DNA of 64,000 bases, from NCBI RefSeq assembly GCF_014695725.1, contig NZ_JACJOU010000013.1, forward strand, positions 62,001 to 126,000, given 5' to 3'. Numbering within the stretch: the stretch's first letter is position 1; every line of letters starts with the position of its first letter. Below are positions 9,403 through 17,668 of the stretch, piece by piece. Below the pieces are notes generated by a model. The model was given only the letters and a program-made list of their open reading frames with translations, had not been told where the DNA came from and did not search any database. Source of the stretch: Microcoleus sp. FACHB-672. GTDB taxonomy: Bacteria > Cyanobacteriota > Cyanobacteriia > Cyanobacteriales > Oscillatoriaceae. The position numbers and the translations under genes were made by a program.

Positions 9403-9906
9403 ATGTTTCCTGGTCTCTACACCTTAACTGAACTGCAACAAGCCCTCGCCTCAGAACCCGAACGCTGGCGACCACTTGTATTCACCAACGGCTGCTTTGA
9501 TCTGCTCCATGCCGGCCATGTTCGCTACCTGCAAGCCGCCAAATCCCTAGGTCGAACACTGATTGTGGGATTAAACAGCGATCACTCTGTACAAGCTATC
9601 AAACCCAACCGGGAAGGACTTCCCAGCCGGCCTATTGTGCCAGAAATGCAACGCGCAGAAGTGCTGTGTGCGCTCAAGCCGGTGGATGGAGTCGTGATCT
9701 TTAGCGAAATCACTGCAACCAACCTGATTGCCGCCTTGAAACCGGATATTTACGTCAAAGGCGGCGACTATCAAATTCAAACCCTGCCCGAAGCCCCAAC
9801 CGTTCAAGCTTATGGGGGTCGCATCGAGTTGGTTAAAATTGAAATTCCTTCCTCGACCACCGCGATTATTAACCGGATCTTGCATCCCCAAGGCGATCCC
9901 GCTTAA
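9403..9906 (+). CDS. rfaE2: RfaE2-like ADP-heptose / glycerol-type nucleotidyltransferase
   Basis: 167 residues of the cytidylyltransferase-like fold. The N-terminal TNGCFDLLHAGHVRYL contains the HxGH nucleotide-binding signature, and the C-terminal SSTTAIINRIL is the family's second phosphate-binding motif. By length and sequence it corresponds to the adenylyltransferase half of HldE (RfaE domain II), which makes ADP-heptose from heptose-1-phosphate and ATP for lipopolysaccharide. The kinase half is not fused and is not in this window. Related cytidylyltransferases use other sugar or alditol phosphates, so the substrate is an inference. Confidence 0.85.
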   Translation: MFPGLYTLTELQQALASEPERWRPLVFTNGCFDLLHAGHVRYLQAAKSLGRTLIVGLNSDHSVQAIKPNREGLPSRPIVPEMQRAEVLCALKPVDGVVIFSEITATNLIAALKPDIYVKGGDYQIQTLPEAPTVQAYGGRIELVKIEIPSSTTAIINRILHPQGDPA

Positions 9907-9974
9907 ACCGCCAACCAAAGCGTGAGATGAGCGCGACGAGGATTGTACAATAGGTTAAAACTCATGCTTCAGCG

Positions 9975-10002
9975 GATAGCTGATAGCTGATCGCTGATAG
10001 CT
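9975..10002 (+). repeat. Heptameric tandem repeat GATAGCT
   Basis: Four contiguous heptamers: GATAGCT, GATAGCT, GATCGCT, GATAGCT at 9975-10002. They end four bases before the GUN4 start codon and so occupy the place of a ribosome-binding site. This is a third heptamer family in the window. Confidence 0.85.
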
Positions 10003-10006
10003 GCTC

Positions 10007-10747
10007 ATGATTGACTCGACGACTTCCTCAGCACCCAACGCCTCAATGGATATCACCGGCTTTGGCTCCCAGTTAAGATCGGCACCAGAGAAAACCCAAC
10101 TGCAACTGATTCAGCAGCTGGCAGATCCGAGTGAGGCCGGTTTGGACATTTTAATGGAATTCTTAATAGAGCGCCGGTCTGGGCCGGCAACTGTGGCCAT
10201 CGGGAAAGCTTACCAGATGCTTTTCCAATCCGATTCACCCAAAGCAGCAGAATTCCTGAACACTCACTTTCCCACCGGAGTCGTCCCGCTACGCTCAGAA
10301 AGGGGAATCGACTATCTCCCGCTGCAAAAAATGCTTGCAGCTCAAGACTTTCAAGAAGCAGATCGGCTGACGCTGCAATTGATGTGTGAGTTAGCCGGTG
10401 CCAGTGCAGTGCAAAGAAAGTGGTTGTATTTCACCGAAGTAGACAACTTCCCGATCCCCGATCTGCAAACCCTCGACCATTTGTGGGGGGTTTACTCTGA
10501 AGGCAAGTTTGGTTTTTCTGTACAGCGAGAAATTTGGCTATCCCTTGGCAAAAACTGGGACAAACTGTGGCCAAAAATTAACTGGAAAGCCGGCAATAAC
10601 TGGACTCGCTACCCCCAAGGGTTTACCTGGGATCTGAGCGCACCGAAGGGGCATTTGCCACTGACCAACCAATTGCGGGGCGTGAGAGTGATGGCAAAGT
10701 TGCTCACGCACCCAGCCTGGGAGGCGCGTCCAGATCGGGAAGGATGA
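10007..10747 (+). CDS. gun4: GUN4 Mg-chelatase regulator
   Basis: 246 residues in two parts: an N-terminal helical domain (residues ~15-90, QLRSAPEKTQLQLIQQLADP) and the GUN4 core (~95-235). Core landmarks are LPLQKMLAAQDFQEADRLT, the FTEVDNFPIPDLQTLDHLW segment and the NNWTRYPQGFTWDLSAPKGHL loop. GUN4 binds protoporphyrin IX and Mg-protoporphyrin and stimulates Mg-chelatase through ChlH in chlorophyll synthesis. The two-domain arrangement matches the Synechocystis protein, unlike the single-domain GUN4 kinase fusions. The heptamer array stands where the Shine-Dalgarno sequence would be, so initiation may be weak or leaderless. No chlorophyll gene is adjacent; hemL is at 46.9 kb. Confidence 0.92.
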   Translation: MIDSTTSSAPNASMDITGFGSQLRSAPEKTQLQLIQQLADPSEAGLDILMEFLIERRSGPATVAIGKAYQMLFQSDSPKAAEFLNTHFPTGVVPLRSERGIDYLPLQKMLAAQDFQEADRLTLQLMCELAGASAVQRKWLYFTEVDNFPIPDLQTLDHLWGVYSEGKFGFSVQREIWLSLGKNWDKLWPKINWKAGNNWTRYPQGFTWDLSAPKGHLPLTNQLRGVRVMAKLLTHPAWEARPDREG

Positions 10748-11211
10748 ACAAATGCCGGCAGCCGTTAAGGTAGAAGACGAGCAGCCGGCACAGAGGATAT
10801 ATGATTGTGTGCGGCGGCTGCCGGTGGCAAACGTCACTCGCTTTTCAAGACTCGCAGCAGTGGCAGCCTCACCGATAAATATTTGATTAATCGGAAAACC
10901 TAACTATCCGTGTTCTCGCTGTGTTCGTCATGAGCGCAGATAGGGAAATATAAGTCTAAGGTAATGCTCCCACAGCCCAGAGAGGTAGCGTGCTAAGTCT
11001 CTGTTGAGGGTACAAACCCTTCCCAGGTCGTTGCTCCTGCCTGTGGTGAAGGACGATGGCATCTGGCCCACATCTAAGCCGATGCAAAGCTACCAATAAC
11101 GCCTCAGTTTTTACCGCCTCGGCAAACTGACGGCACATCGCCCGCACTCAAGGCAATCGCGGAGGGTGCCAGGGAGCGAATCAGCTAAAACACTCTTCCC
11201 TGCAACCGTAC
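10748..11211. other. 464-base non-coding region rich in hairpins
   Basis: No credible ORF on either strand. The last 270 bases contain an array of nested, mutually compatible stems (see the candidate structured RNA). A GTGTGCG string at 10807-10813 resembles a group II intron 5' end, but no domain V or reverse transcriptase follows. Confidence 0.5.
10970..11134. ncRNA. Candidate structured RNA (multi-branch junction)
   Basis: CCACAG (10970-10975) pairs with CTGTGG (11041-11046) and encloses three hairpins: CAGAGA/TCTCTG (10978-11003), AGGGT/ACCCT with an ACAA tetraloop (11007-11020) and CAGG/CCTG (11024-11039). Two further hairpins follow: GCATC-GGC/GCC-GATGC (11059-11085) and GCC-TCAGTTT/AAACTGA-GGC (11101-11134). 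The arrangement is a four-way junction plus two stems in a region with no ORF. I could not match it to RNase P RNA, tmRNA or SRP RNA; 6S RNA or a group II intron remnant remain possible. Strand is undecided. Confidence 0.35.
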
Positions 11212-12753
11212 ATGAATGTTTGTAATATTTTTAGATCGCAACCCAAAACCGCTATGATAGCCCCCGAAAACAAACAAATGGATTCGCTTAATAGTTTGAG
11301 TGCGGCAGCACAGGAGGATCAACGCCTGCTGATTTTAGCAGAATTGGGATTGTTAGAAGCGCAGAAAGTGCCGGTGTTTGAGCAAACTGTCCAAGCAGCG
11401 GCTGACTTTTTGGAAATCCCGATCTGCATTGTGGGAGTGCTGGATAAAGACCGGCAATGGTTGAAAGCTGCGGTGGGATTGAGCGATTTGCTGCCGCTAA
11501 AACAGCAAGCTCAGATCCACTTGTTGCGAAACGAATGCTTCTGTTCCCAAGTGGTGGAAAGTGGACAGGTTTTGGCTATCCGCGATACAGCCAATCACCC
11601 CCTGTTTGGTCATCGTTCCCTCGTGCAGCAGTACGGCATTCGCGCTTACTTAGGCGTTCCGTTGCTGACATCAAGCGGCCATTGCTTAGGGACGCTAGCC
11701 GTAATGGATCTGGCACCTCGTACCTTTACTACTAAAGAAATTCAGTTTTTGGAACTGACAGCCCGCTGGTGCATGAGTGAATTTGAGCGCCAGCGCCTTG
11801 CAGGTGAGCCGGCACAGTTTTCTTCCAGCTCCCATGCCGGTTTTACCGCTCAGAGCAAAAGGCGTTTCCAGACGGCTCTCAAGCAAATTAAAGCGGAAAT
11901 GCTCACCCACGTTACTCAGGCTTTAAGGACACCCTTGACTTCAGTGATGGGGATGGCCAGCGTGCTGGAACGGGGAATTTATGGGCCTTTAAACAACAAG
12001 CAGCAAGAATATCTAGAAATTATCCACGACAGTGGCCGTTATTTAATCTCGCTGGTGGATGAAATTTTAGCGCTGGGAGAACTGGACGACAGTATGCCGG
12101 AGTTGCATCTCACGGCGATTGATATTGAAATGTTGTGCCAGCAGGTGATTAATGCTTTAGAACAAGATGCCAGCCGACGAGAGCAAGAAATACGTTTATC
12201 CGTCGAACCGGGTCATCGCATTTGGATGCTTGATAAGCTGAAGATTCAGCAGCTACTATATAATTTGCTTTTTTGTGTGATTCAATCTGCCACTGCCGGC
12301 AGTATTGTTCGCCTCCATGTCTCTCGCAGAATTTCTGGGTTAAATATAGCGGTTTGGGTATCCCACCCCTGGTTGGGAGAAGGACTTCCCCTAGCAACAC
12401 TGTCTTCCTGCCCTTTATCAGAACTGACCCTCTCACAGTCCCTAGCAGCGGATGAGGGGAGTAAACGACCTGAAGAACTGGAAACGCCGGTTTTAGCAAC
12501 CCACGCGACGAACGGGCACAGGCTAGATGAGTCGAATTTGGCGGCGCTGGTTGAGTCAGACAGATTAGAGCCGGCGCGGCAATTATTTGGGGGCAACCGC
12601 TCTCGTGAAGGCATCGGACTGTTGCTAAGCTGCCTGTTAGCAGAAATGCACAACGGCGATATCTCAATCCAAGGCTCACCGGAGTCTGGGTATCGATATG
12701 TAGTCAGTTTGCCAGAAGTCACCGCTTCTTTCACTGAGCCTTATGCCAGCTAA
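11212..12753 (+). CDS. GAF-domain histidine kinase-like protein, degenerate
   Basis: 513 residues. A GAF domain (about 40-185) precedes a HisKA-like helical hairpin (about 225-290) and a HATPase-like region. The H-box, normally SHELRTPL, reads TQALRTPL, so the phosphoacceptor His is Gln. The N-box reads NLLFCVIQSA, with Cys where Asn binds Mg-ATP, and no DxGxGI box can be found. A late segment, GIGLLLSCLLAEMHNGDI, still recalls the final glycine box. It is therefore probably a kinase-fold signalling protein without autophosphorylation, perhaps a GAF-regulated partner of another kinase. An internal ATG at 11254 or 11278 is an alternative start. Confidence 0.85.
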   Translation: MNVCNIFRSQPKTAMIAPENKQMDSLNSLSAAAQEDQRLLILAELGLLEAQKVPVFEQTVQAAADFLEIPICIVGVLDKDRQWLKAAVGLSDLLPLKQQAQIHLLRNECFCSQVVESGQVLAIRDTANHPLFGHRSLVQQYGIRAYLGVPLLTSSGHCLGTLAVMDLAPRTFTTKEIQFLELTARWCMSEFERQRLAGEPAQFSSSSHAGFTAQSKRRFQTALKQIKAEMLTHVTQALRTPLTSVMGMASVLERGIYGPLNNKQQEYLEIIHDSGRYLISLVDEILALGELDDSMPELHLTAIDIEMLCQQVINALEQDASRREQEIRLSVEPGHRIWMLDKLKIQQLLYNLLFCVIQSATAGSIVRLHVSRRISGLNIAVWVSHPWLGEGLPLATLSSCPLSELTLSQSLAADEGSKRPEELETPVLATHATNGHRLDESNLAALVESDRLEPARQLFGGNRSREGIGLLLSCLLAEMHNGDISIQGSPESGYRYVVSLPEVTASFTEPYAS

Positions 12754-13000
12754 AATAGGCTGGGATTGGGAAATGAGTCGTTAAACAATCCTCTAATCCC
12801 GGCTGATATCAAGAAAATTGACGCTAACAGAAAAATGGACAGGATATCTTTGTTCCTGTTTTAGAGCCTTTTAAGTCGTTTTAAAAGATAATGGCTTATA
12901 ACTTTTGCCGTTCGAGACTGAACTCGAATCAGGCAAATTTCACAGTCGAGTTTGGTCTCGAAAGCCACAACGATTGTTACTAGGACGTGAAAGGCAATTC

Positions 13001-14410
13001 ATGAATTCTGTTTGGCAACAGTTAACTTTGGAAAACTTTTTGCTGCACAAGTGGCAAACTGCTAGCTATTTTTATCGTTTAATTGGCGATCCCCTGCGTG
13101 CTTGGCGTCAGGGTAGCGTGTTGATGCAGTGGGGTGAACCAATTGCAGCAGTATTGGTGAGCTTGATATTTGCGCTGGTTCCTTTTGTATCAAACGATTT
13201 GGTGGGCGTTTTACTGATTGCCTGCGCTTGCTTTTGGTTGCTGCTAACGCTATCGGATGAGGCGCAAGTCGGTGTGACTCCCATTCACTGGATGGTGTTG
13301 CTGTACTGGAGTGTGGCAACGGTGGCAACAGCGCTGTCGCCGGTGAAAAAGGCGGCATTTGTGGGGTGGGGGAAACTGACGCTTTATTTGCTGCTGTTTG
13401 CCCTCTTATCACAACTGTTGCGTTCGCCTCGGATTCGCGCTTGGTTAATTGGGTTGTATTTACATACTTGCCTAATTGTCAGTGTCTACGGGATGCGGCA
13501 GTGGTTTTTTGGGGCACCGCCATTGGCAACTTGGACAGATCCCGCGTCTTCGAGTGCGAATGTGACGCGGGTTTATAGCTATTTAGGAAATCCCAATCTT
13601 CTAGCTGGGTATCTGCTGCCGGCTGTGGCATTGAGCATTGCGGCGATGTTTGCTTGGCGCAGTTGGAGTGCGAAAGCTTTGGCGCTGACAATGACAGTGG
13701 TTCATTCGGCTTGCTTGATCCTGACGTTTAGCCGAGGTGGCTGGATTGGCATGGTGGTTTCCCTGGGTGTCATGATGCTGTTACTGGTTTACTGGATAAG
13801 CGTTCAGTTGTCACCTTTCTGGCGCACTTGGGCGATGCCGGCAGTGTTGGGAGGAGCGGTTGCGGCGTTAATTGTGGCGGTGATGTTTGTTGAGCCGGTG
13901 CGTGATCGGGTATTCAGTATTTTTCTGGATCGCAAGGACAGCAGTAATAATTTCCGCATTAATGTTTGGGATTCTGTAATGGCGATGATTCGAGATCGTC
14001 CGATTTTAGGAATTGGCCCAGGTAACTCGGCTTTTAATAAAATTTACCCGCTTTATATGAAGCCGCGTTTTACTGCCTTGAGTGCCTATTCCATTTGGCT
14101 GGAAGTAGCAGTAGAAACCGGCTTTATTGGCTTAGGTTGTTTTGTTTGGCTGCTGTTAGTGACGTTTAACCAAGCGCGGGTGCAGCTTGCCAGACTCCGC
14201 CGGCTGGGTAGTGCCGAAGGGTATTGGTTAATCGCAGCAGTTGCCACGATTGCCGGTATGCTTGCTCATGGTTTTGTCGATACGGTTTGGTATCGCCCTG
14301 AAGTTAGTACGCTTTGGTGGCTAATGATGGCGATTGTTGCCAGTTACTATACAGTTCCGAAACGGCAGCCGGCGAATGAGCTAATTTCTAGCGAAGATTC
14401 CGCTGTTTAA
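13001..14410 (+). CDS. ictB: IctB-like multi-pass membrane protein (O-antigen ligase family)
   Basis: The frame is open from 12905, but ATG 13001 (MNSVWQQLTLENF) follows AAAGG at a proper distance and gives 469 residues, the usual IctB length. Ten or more hydrophobic segments are visible. Conserved Wzy/O-antigen-ligase-type motifs include YLGNPNLLAGYLLP, LTFSRGGWIGM and the periplasmic GIGPGNSAFNKIYP loop. IctB was first described in Synechococcus as involved in inorganic carbon accumulation, but the fold is that of O-antigen ligase/polymerase proteins, so the bicarbonate-transport role is uncertain. It ends just before a strong terminator. Confidence 0.87.
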   Translation: MNSVWQQLTLENFLLHKWQTASYFYRLIGDPLRAWRQGSVLMQWGEPIAAVLVSLIFALVPFVSNDLVGVLLIACACFWLLLTLSDEAQVGVTPIHWMVLLYWSVATVATALSPVKKAAFVGWGKLTLYLLLFALLSQLLRSPRIRAWLIGLYLHTCLIVSVYGMRQWFFGAPPLATWTDPASSSANVTRVYSYLGNPNLLAGYLLPAVALSIAAMFAWRSWSAKALALTMTVVHSACLILTFSRGGWIGMVVSLGVMMLLLVYWISVQLSPFWRTWAMPAVLGGAVAALIVAVMFVEPVRDRVFSIFLDRKDSSNNFRINVWDSVMAMIRDRPILGIGPGNSAFNKIYPLYMKPRFTALSAYSIWLEVAVETGFIGLGCFVWLLLVTFNQARVQLARLRRLGSAEGYWLIAAVATIAGMLAHGFVDTVWYRPEVSTLWWLMMAIVASYYTVPKRQPANELISSEDSAV

Positions 14411-14426
14411 AACGAAGAAGATTTGA

Positions 14427-14464
14427 TGCCGGTTGCAACACTTAACGCAACCGGCAATTTTTGG
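14427..14464 (+). terminator. Rho-independent terminator after ictB-like gene
   Basis: A perfect 10-bp stem, TGCCGGTTGC (14427-14436) / GCAACCGGCA (14447-14456), with a 10-base loop and an ATTTTT tract directly after it. It starts 17 bases past the ictB-like stop codon. Confidence 0.85.
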
Positions 14465-14600
14465 ATATTTAATAATTAATATATCCAAATACTTGTATTT
14501 TTTTAGTTATTGTAAAACTGTATAATATTTTTTCAAAACTTGTGTAACATTTGAATTGACGTATAAAAATGCGTGGCTCAATTCAGATATACTTAATATT

Positions 14601-15947
14601 ATGTCTTTTCCCAATACTCACACTATCGCTTCTATCCGGTTCCTGCAACGCCAAGCAGCCTCTCTGCTGCTCTATCAAAACGTTCTCGCCGGCATTGCCG
14701 GTCAAACTTTCCTCAACCTCTTGCAAGCCCTCCACCAAAGTGATGCCAGTGGCACGAATTGCCTACAAGCTTATGGCAGTTGGTTCAAAGCTTTGGCTGC
14801 CAAAAATCAAAGCTGGCAAAATTATTTAATCGCGCAAATTCTCAAAGATGAGAATCCCTTTACCCAACAAGCACAGAAAACCGAACTAGCCAGTTTGCCG
14901 CCGGCACTTATTGCTGCTGCCCAACATGATTTACAAGCCCTACAAAGTCTGTATTATTGCAGCGGTGAACAGTTAAGCCGATGGGTACAAACTGCTTCCG
15001 GAATACCCGATGCGCCGATTGTTTGGGATTATGAACAAAATAGTGAAAAGGTCGCATCTGAACTGCCGATTATAACATTTCTGCAAACGCAAAGCAACTG
15101 GTCAGATGCGCTAGAAACCTTAACAACTTATTATCAGAAGTACAGCATCGGCTTGTTTGCAGATGCGCGGGCGGTACGCTGGGATTCAGGAAAATTAGTC
15201 AAAATCCCACACCCTGATTCTATCAAGCTTAACGAGTTAACGGGTTATGAGCTTCAGCGAGAAACCTTACTAAAAAATACAGAATTTTTATTAGCCGGTT
15301 TTCCAGCGCTGCACGTATTGCTTTATGGTAGCCGTGGTTCTGGCAAATCTTCTTTAGTGAAGGCGCTATTAAATGAGTGCGGCGAACGGGGTTTGCGTCT
15401 CGTTGAAGTGGCAAAATCTGACATGAAAGACTTGCCGGCAATTGTTGAGCAGTTGCGAGATTTACCGCAAAAATTTATAATTTTTGTGGATGACCTTTCT
15501 TTTGAGGAAGATGATGATGCCTTTAAAGCACTGAAAGTAGTTTTAGAAGGAAATATCACCGCTAGACCTCAAAATGTAATTGTCTATGCGACATCTAACC
15601 GGCGGCACTTAATTCGAGAGTTTTTTGATGATCGTCCGCGTCCGAGTAGCAGTGAGGAAGTTCACGCTTGGGATACTGTTCAAGAGAAGCTTTCATTTAG
15701 CGACCGCTTTGGTTTAACTTTAACATTCGAGCCGGCAAATCAAGACACTTACCTCAAAATTGTCCGCCATCTTGCAATGCAAGCCGGCATTAATCTCAGT
15801 CAAGAAGATTTAGATTATAAAGCACTTCAGTGGGCGACTCGTCATAACGGTCGTTCTGGGCGCACAGCGCGGCAATTTGTTGATTTTCTTAAGGCAGAAT
15901 TAGCAATAGCCGGCCAATTGAGTAAAAAAGATAAAAAGCGTCGGTAG
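14601..15947 (+). CDS. DUF815-type AAA ATPase
   Basis: The frame opens at 14556; ATG 14601 (MSFPNTHTIASIRFLQ) is the better start, giving 448 residues. The first ~220 residues are helical and unmatched. The C-terminal half is a P-loop ATPase: Walker A LLYGSRGSGKSSL near residue 245, Walker B IIFVDDLSFEE near 295, and a sensor-like NVIVYATSNRRHLI about 40 residues later. This is the DUF815 family, found across bacteria and not assigned a clear role. It is cytosolic. The substrate or partner is unknown. Confidence 0.87.
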   Translation: MSFPNTHTIASIRFLQRQAASLLLYQNVLAGIAGQTFLNLLQALHQSDASGTNCLQAYGSWFKALAAKNQSWQNYLIAQILKDENPFTQQAQKTELASLPPALIAAAQHDLQALQSLYYCSGEQLSRWVQTASGIPDAPIVWDYEQNSEKVASELPIITFLQTQSNWSDALETLTTYYQKYSIGLFADARAVRWDSGKLVKIPHPDSIKLNELTGYELQRETLLKNTEFLLAGFPALHVLLYGSRGSGKSSLVKALLNECGERGLRLVEVAKSDMKDLPAIVEQLRDLPQKFIIFVDDLSFEEDDDAFKALKVVLEGNITARPQNVIVYATSNRRHLIREFFDDRPRPSSSEEVHAWDTVQEKLSFSDRFGLTLTFEPANQDTYLKIVRHLAMQAGINLSQEDLDYKALQWATRHNGRSGRTARQFVDFLKAELAIAGQLSKKDKKRR

Positions 15948-16032
15948 ATTGCCTAACTTTTCCCTGGTTTAAGCTTGTAAGATAGTAAATCTGGGGAATC
16001 ATTAACATAACAACAGGGAGGAAACCTAGAAA

Positions 16033-16503
16033 ATGACCGATGAAAAATTCATGAAAATGGCAATCGAAAAAGCCAAAGAAGGTCTAACAAAAGGGCCAAC
16101 TCCTTTTGGGGCGTGTATTGTCAAAGATGGAGAAGTTATCAGTTGCGTGCATAATATTGTCTGGCAAAGTACAGATATCACCGCTCATGCCGAAATTAAC
16201 GCGATTCGAGAAGCGTGTAAAAAATTAAATACGATTGATTTGTCTGGTTGTGTAATTTATTCCACTTGCGAACCTTGTCCCATGTGCTTTAGTGCCTGTC
16301 ATTGGGCAAATATTTCTAAAATTGTCTACGGAACCAGCATTGAGGATGCTCAGAATGCTGGTTTCAGAGAGCTAAGCATTTCCAATCAGCAGATGAAACA
16401 GTTAGGAAATAGCTCTATAGAAATTCAGGGAAATTTTATGAAAGAAGAAAATTTAGAAATTTTTAAAGAATGGAAAGAATCAAAATCTGGTAAATTATAC
16501 TAA
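16033..16503 (+). CDS. Guanine deaminase-like nucleoside/base deaminase
   Basis: 156 residues, exactly the length of Bacillus GuaD. The zinc-dependent cytidine-deaminase fold is shown by TAHAEINAIREA (zinc His and catalytic Glu, about residues 53-55) and STCEPCPMC (two zinc Cys, about 84-87). The C-terminal FKEWKESKSGKLY tail matches the GuaD-type swapped C-terminus better than TadA. It likely deaminates guanine to xanthine; tRNA adenosine deaminase is less likely. A clear ribosome-binding site (AGGGAGGAAA) lies upstream. Codon use is more AT-rich than in its neighbours and the gene contains no GCCGGC, which hints at acquisition. Confidence 0.85.
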   Translation: MTDEKFMKMAIEKAKEGLTKGPTPFGACIVKDGEVISCVHNIVWQSTDITAHAEINAIREACKKLNTIDLSGCVIYSTCEPCPMCFSACHWANISKIVYGTSIEDAQNAGFRELSISNQQMKQLGNSSIEIQGNFMKEENLEIFKEWKESKSGKLY

Positions 16504-16694
16504 AAAATTAAGCTTAAAAATTAAAGCATTATAGAATTTAATTTTTAAGTTAACTATTCTACACGGATTAGGCAAACCATTTTCAGGGTAGATTCTGTAT
16601 AAAGAATATTCCGGTATTTTCCAGATCCAATCCCGGAAAAATCTACTCTTTTATTGTTTTGCAAGCAGTTTCATGACATCTAATTACAGAGTGA

Positions 16695-17324
16695 ATGATC
16701 AGTTATCTCAAAGGTAAAGTTGCCGGCATTCATAAAAATACGGCCAATCGAATTACCCTCACTTTAGAGGTAAATCAGGTGGGATATGACCTGCAAATCC
16801 CGCCCCGCATGGTGCAGCAACTGCCGGCAGCCGGAGAAGCATTTCAAGTGTTCACTCACTTACAAATTCGAGAAGATCAACAGGTGCTCTACGGATTTGC
16901 CTCCGCTGCGGAACGGGATTTGTTTCGCCAGCTAGTGAGTGTCAGTGGGATTGGCGCTCAATTAGCGATTGCCTTGCTTGATACCCTAGGATTGCAAGAT
17001 TTAGTCCAGGCAATTGTCACCAGTAATACCCGCCAGCTAGCGAAAACGCCGGGAGTGGGGGCGAAAACAGCAGAACGGATTGCTTTGGAACTTAAAACCA
17101 AACTGGCAGAATGGCGGCAGCAATCGGGATTAGCGATGCCGGTGCCGGCAGGGGTTGCGACGGCACTTCAAGAAGATGTGGAAATGACACTGCTAGCACT
17201 GGGATATACCAGTCCTGAGGTGATGGAAGCCCTATCTGCCCTCTCTGAAGACGCCAGTTTGTCTGAAAACACAGATGCCGAAGCGTGGATTCGCGCCAGC
17301 ATTGCCTGGTTGAGCCGGCAATAA
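16695..17324 (+). CDS. ruvA: Holliday junction branch migration protein RuvA
   Basis: 209 residues with the three RuvA domains. The N-terminal OB fold starts MISYLKGKVAGI. Tandem helix-hairpin-helix motifs follow, with SVSGIGAQLAIALLDTLG and TPGVGAKTAERIALELK. The C-terminal domain III (about 155-209) contacts RuvB (VEMTLLALGYTSPEVMEAL). RuvA tetramers bind Holliday junctions and load the RuvB motor. No ruvB or ruvC is in the window, as is usual in cyanobacteria where they are scattered. The stop codon lies inside an inverted repeat that also carries the rpsO -35 region. Confidence 0.96.
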   Translation: MISYLKGKVAGIHKNTANRITLTLEVNQVGYDLQIPPRMVQQLPAAGEAFQVFTHLQIREDQQVLYGFASAAERDLFRQLVSVSGIGAQLAIALLDTLGLQDLVQAIVTSNTRQLAKTPGVGAKTAERIALELKTKLAEWRQQSGLAMPVPAGVATALQEDVEMTLLALGYTSPEVMEALSALSEDASLSENTDAEAWIRASIAWLSRQ

Positions 17325-17334
17325 CCTTGCCGGC
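17314..17334. repeat. Inverted repeat GCCGGCAA/TTGCCGGC on ruvA stop and rpsO -35
   Basis: GCCGGCAA (17314-17321) and TTGCCGGC (17327-17334) are perfect complements around a 5-base loop containing the rest of the ruvA stop. The plus strand then reads CTAAAAAAC, so there is no U-tract for termination. The right arm contains the TTGCCG that I read as the rpsO -35 element. Confidence 0.75.
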
Positions 17335-17354
17335 CTAAAAAACAGTGGTATAAT
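17327..17354 (+). promoter_or_regulatory. Putative sigma-70 promoter of rpsO
   Basis: TTGCCG (17327-17332), a 16-base spacer and a perfect TATAAT (17349-17354), 37 bases before the rpsO ATG. The -35 element is inside the inverted repeat, so access could be controlled by DNA structure or a bound protein. Confidence 0.5.
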
Positions 17355-17391
17355 CAAAAATTGCTGCATATATAAAATTGGCGAGAAATCG

Positions 17392-17661
17392 ATGGCACTG
17401 ACGCAAGAGCGCAAACACGAACTCATGTCTGAGTACCAACGTCATGAAACGGACACTGGCTCAGCAGACCTCCAAGTTGCAATGCTTACCGAGCGGATTA
17501 ACCGGCTCAGCGGGCATTTAAAAGCAAATCAAAAAGACCACTCTTCCAGACGCGGCTTGCTAAAAATGATCGGCGCGCGTAAGCGTCTGCTGGCATACAT
17601 CCTGAAAGAAGACAATGATCGTTATCGCGCCTTAATCACTCGCCTGGGCATTCGCGGTTAA
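17392..17661 (+). CDS. rpsO: 30S ribosomal protein S15
   Basis: 89 residues, the standard S15 length. Landmarks are the ATG at 17392 (MALTQERKHELMSEYQRHE), the rRNA-contacting DTGSADLQVAMLTERINRL and the SSRRGLLKMIGARKRLLAYL segment that ends the four-helix bundle. S15 is a primary binder of the central domain of 16S rRNA. A pam68 gene starts 7 bases after its stop, so the two are very probably cotranscribed. Confidence 0.97.
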   Translation: MALTQERKHELMSEYQRHETDTGSADLQVAMLTERINRLSGHLKANQKDHSSRRGLLKMIGARKRLLAYILKEDNDRYRALITRLGIRG

Positions 17662-17668
17662 ACAGCTT

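Noticed and set aside
10807-11211. Intact group II intron
   Set aside because: A GTGYG-like start and many stems are present, but no domain V catalytic triad or reverse transcriptase could be found.
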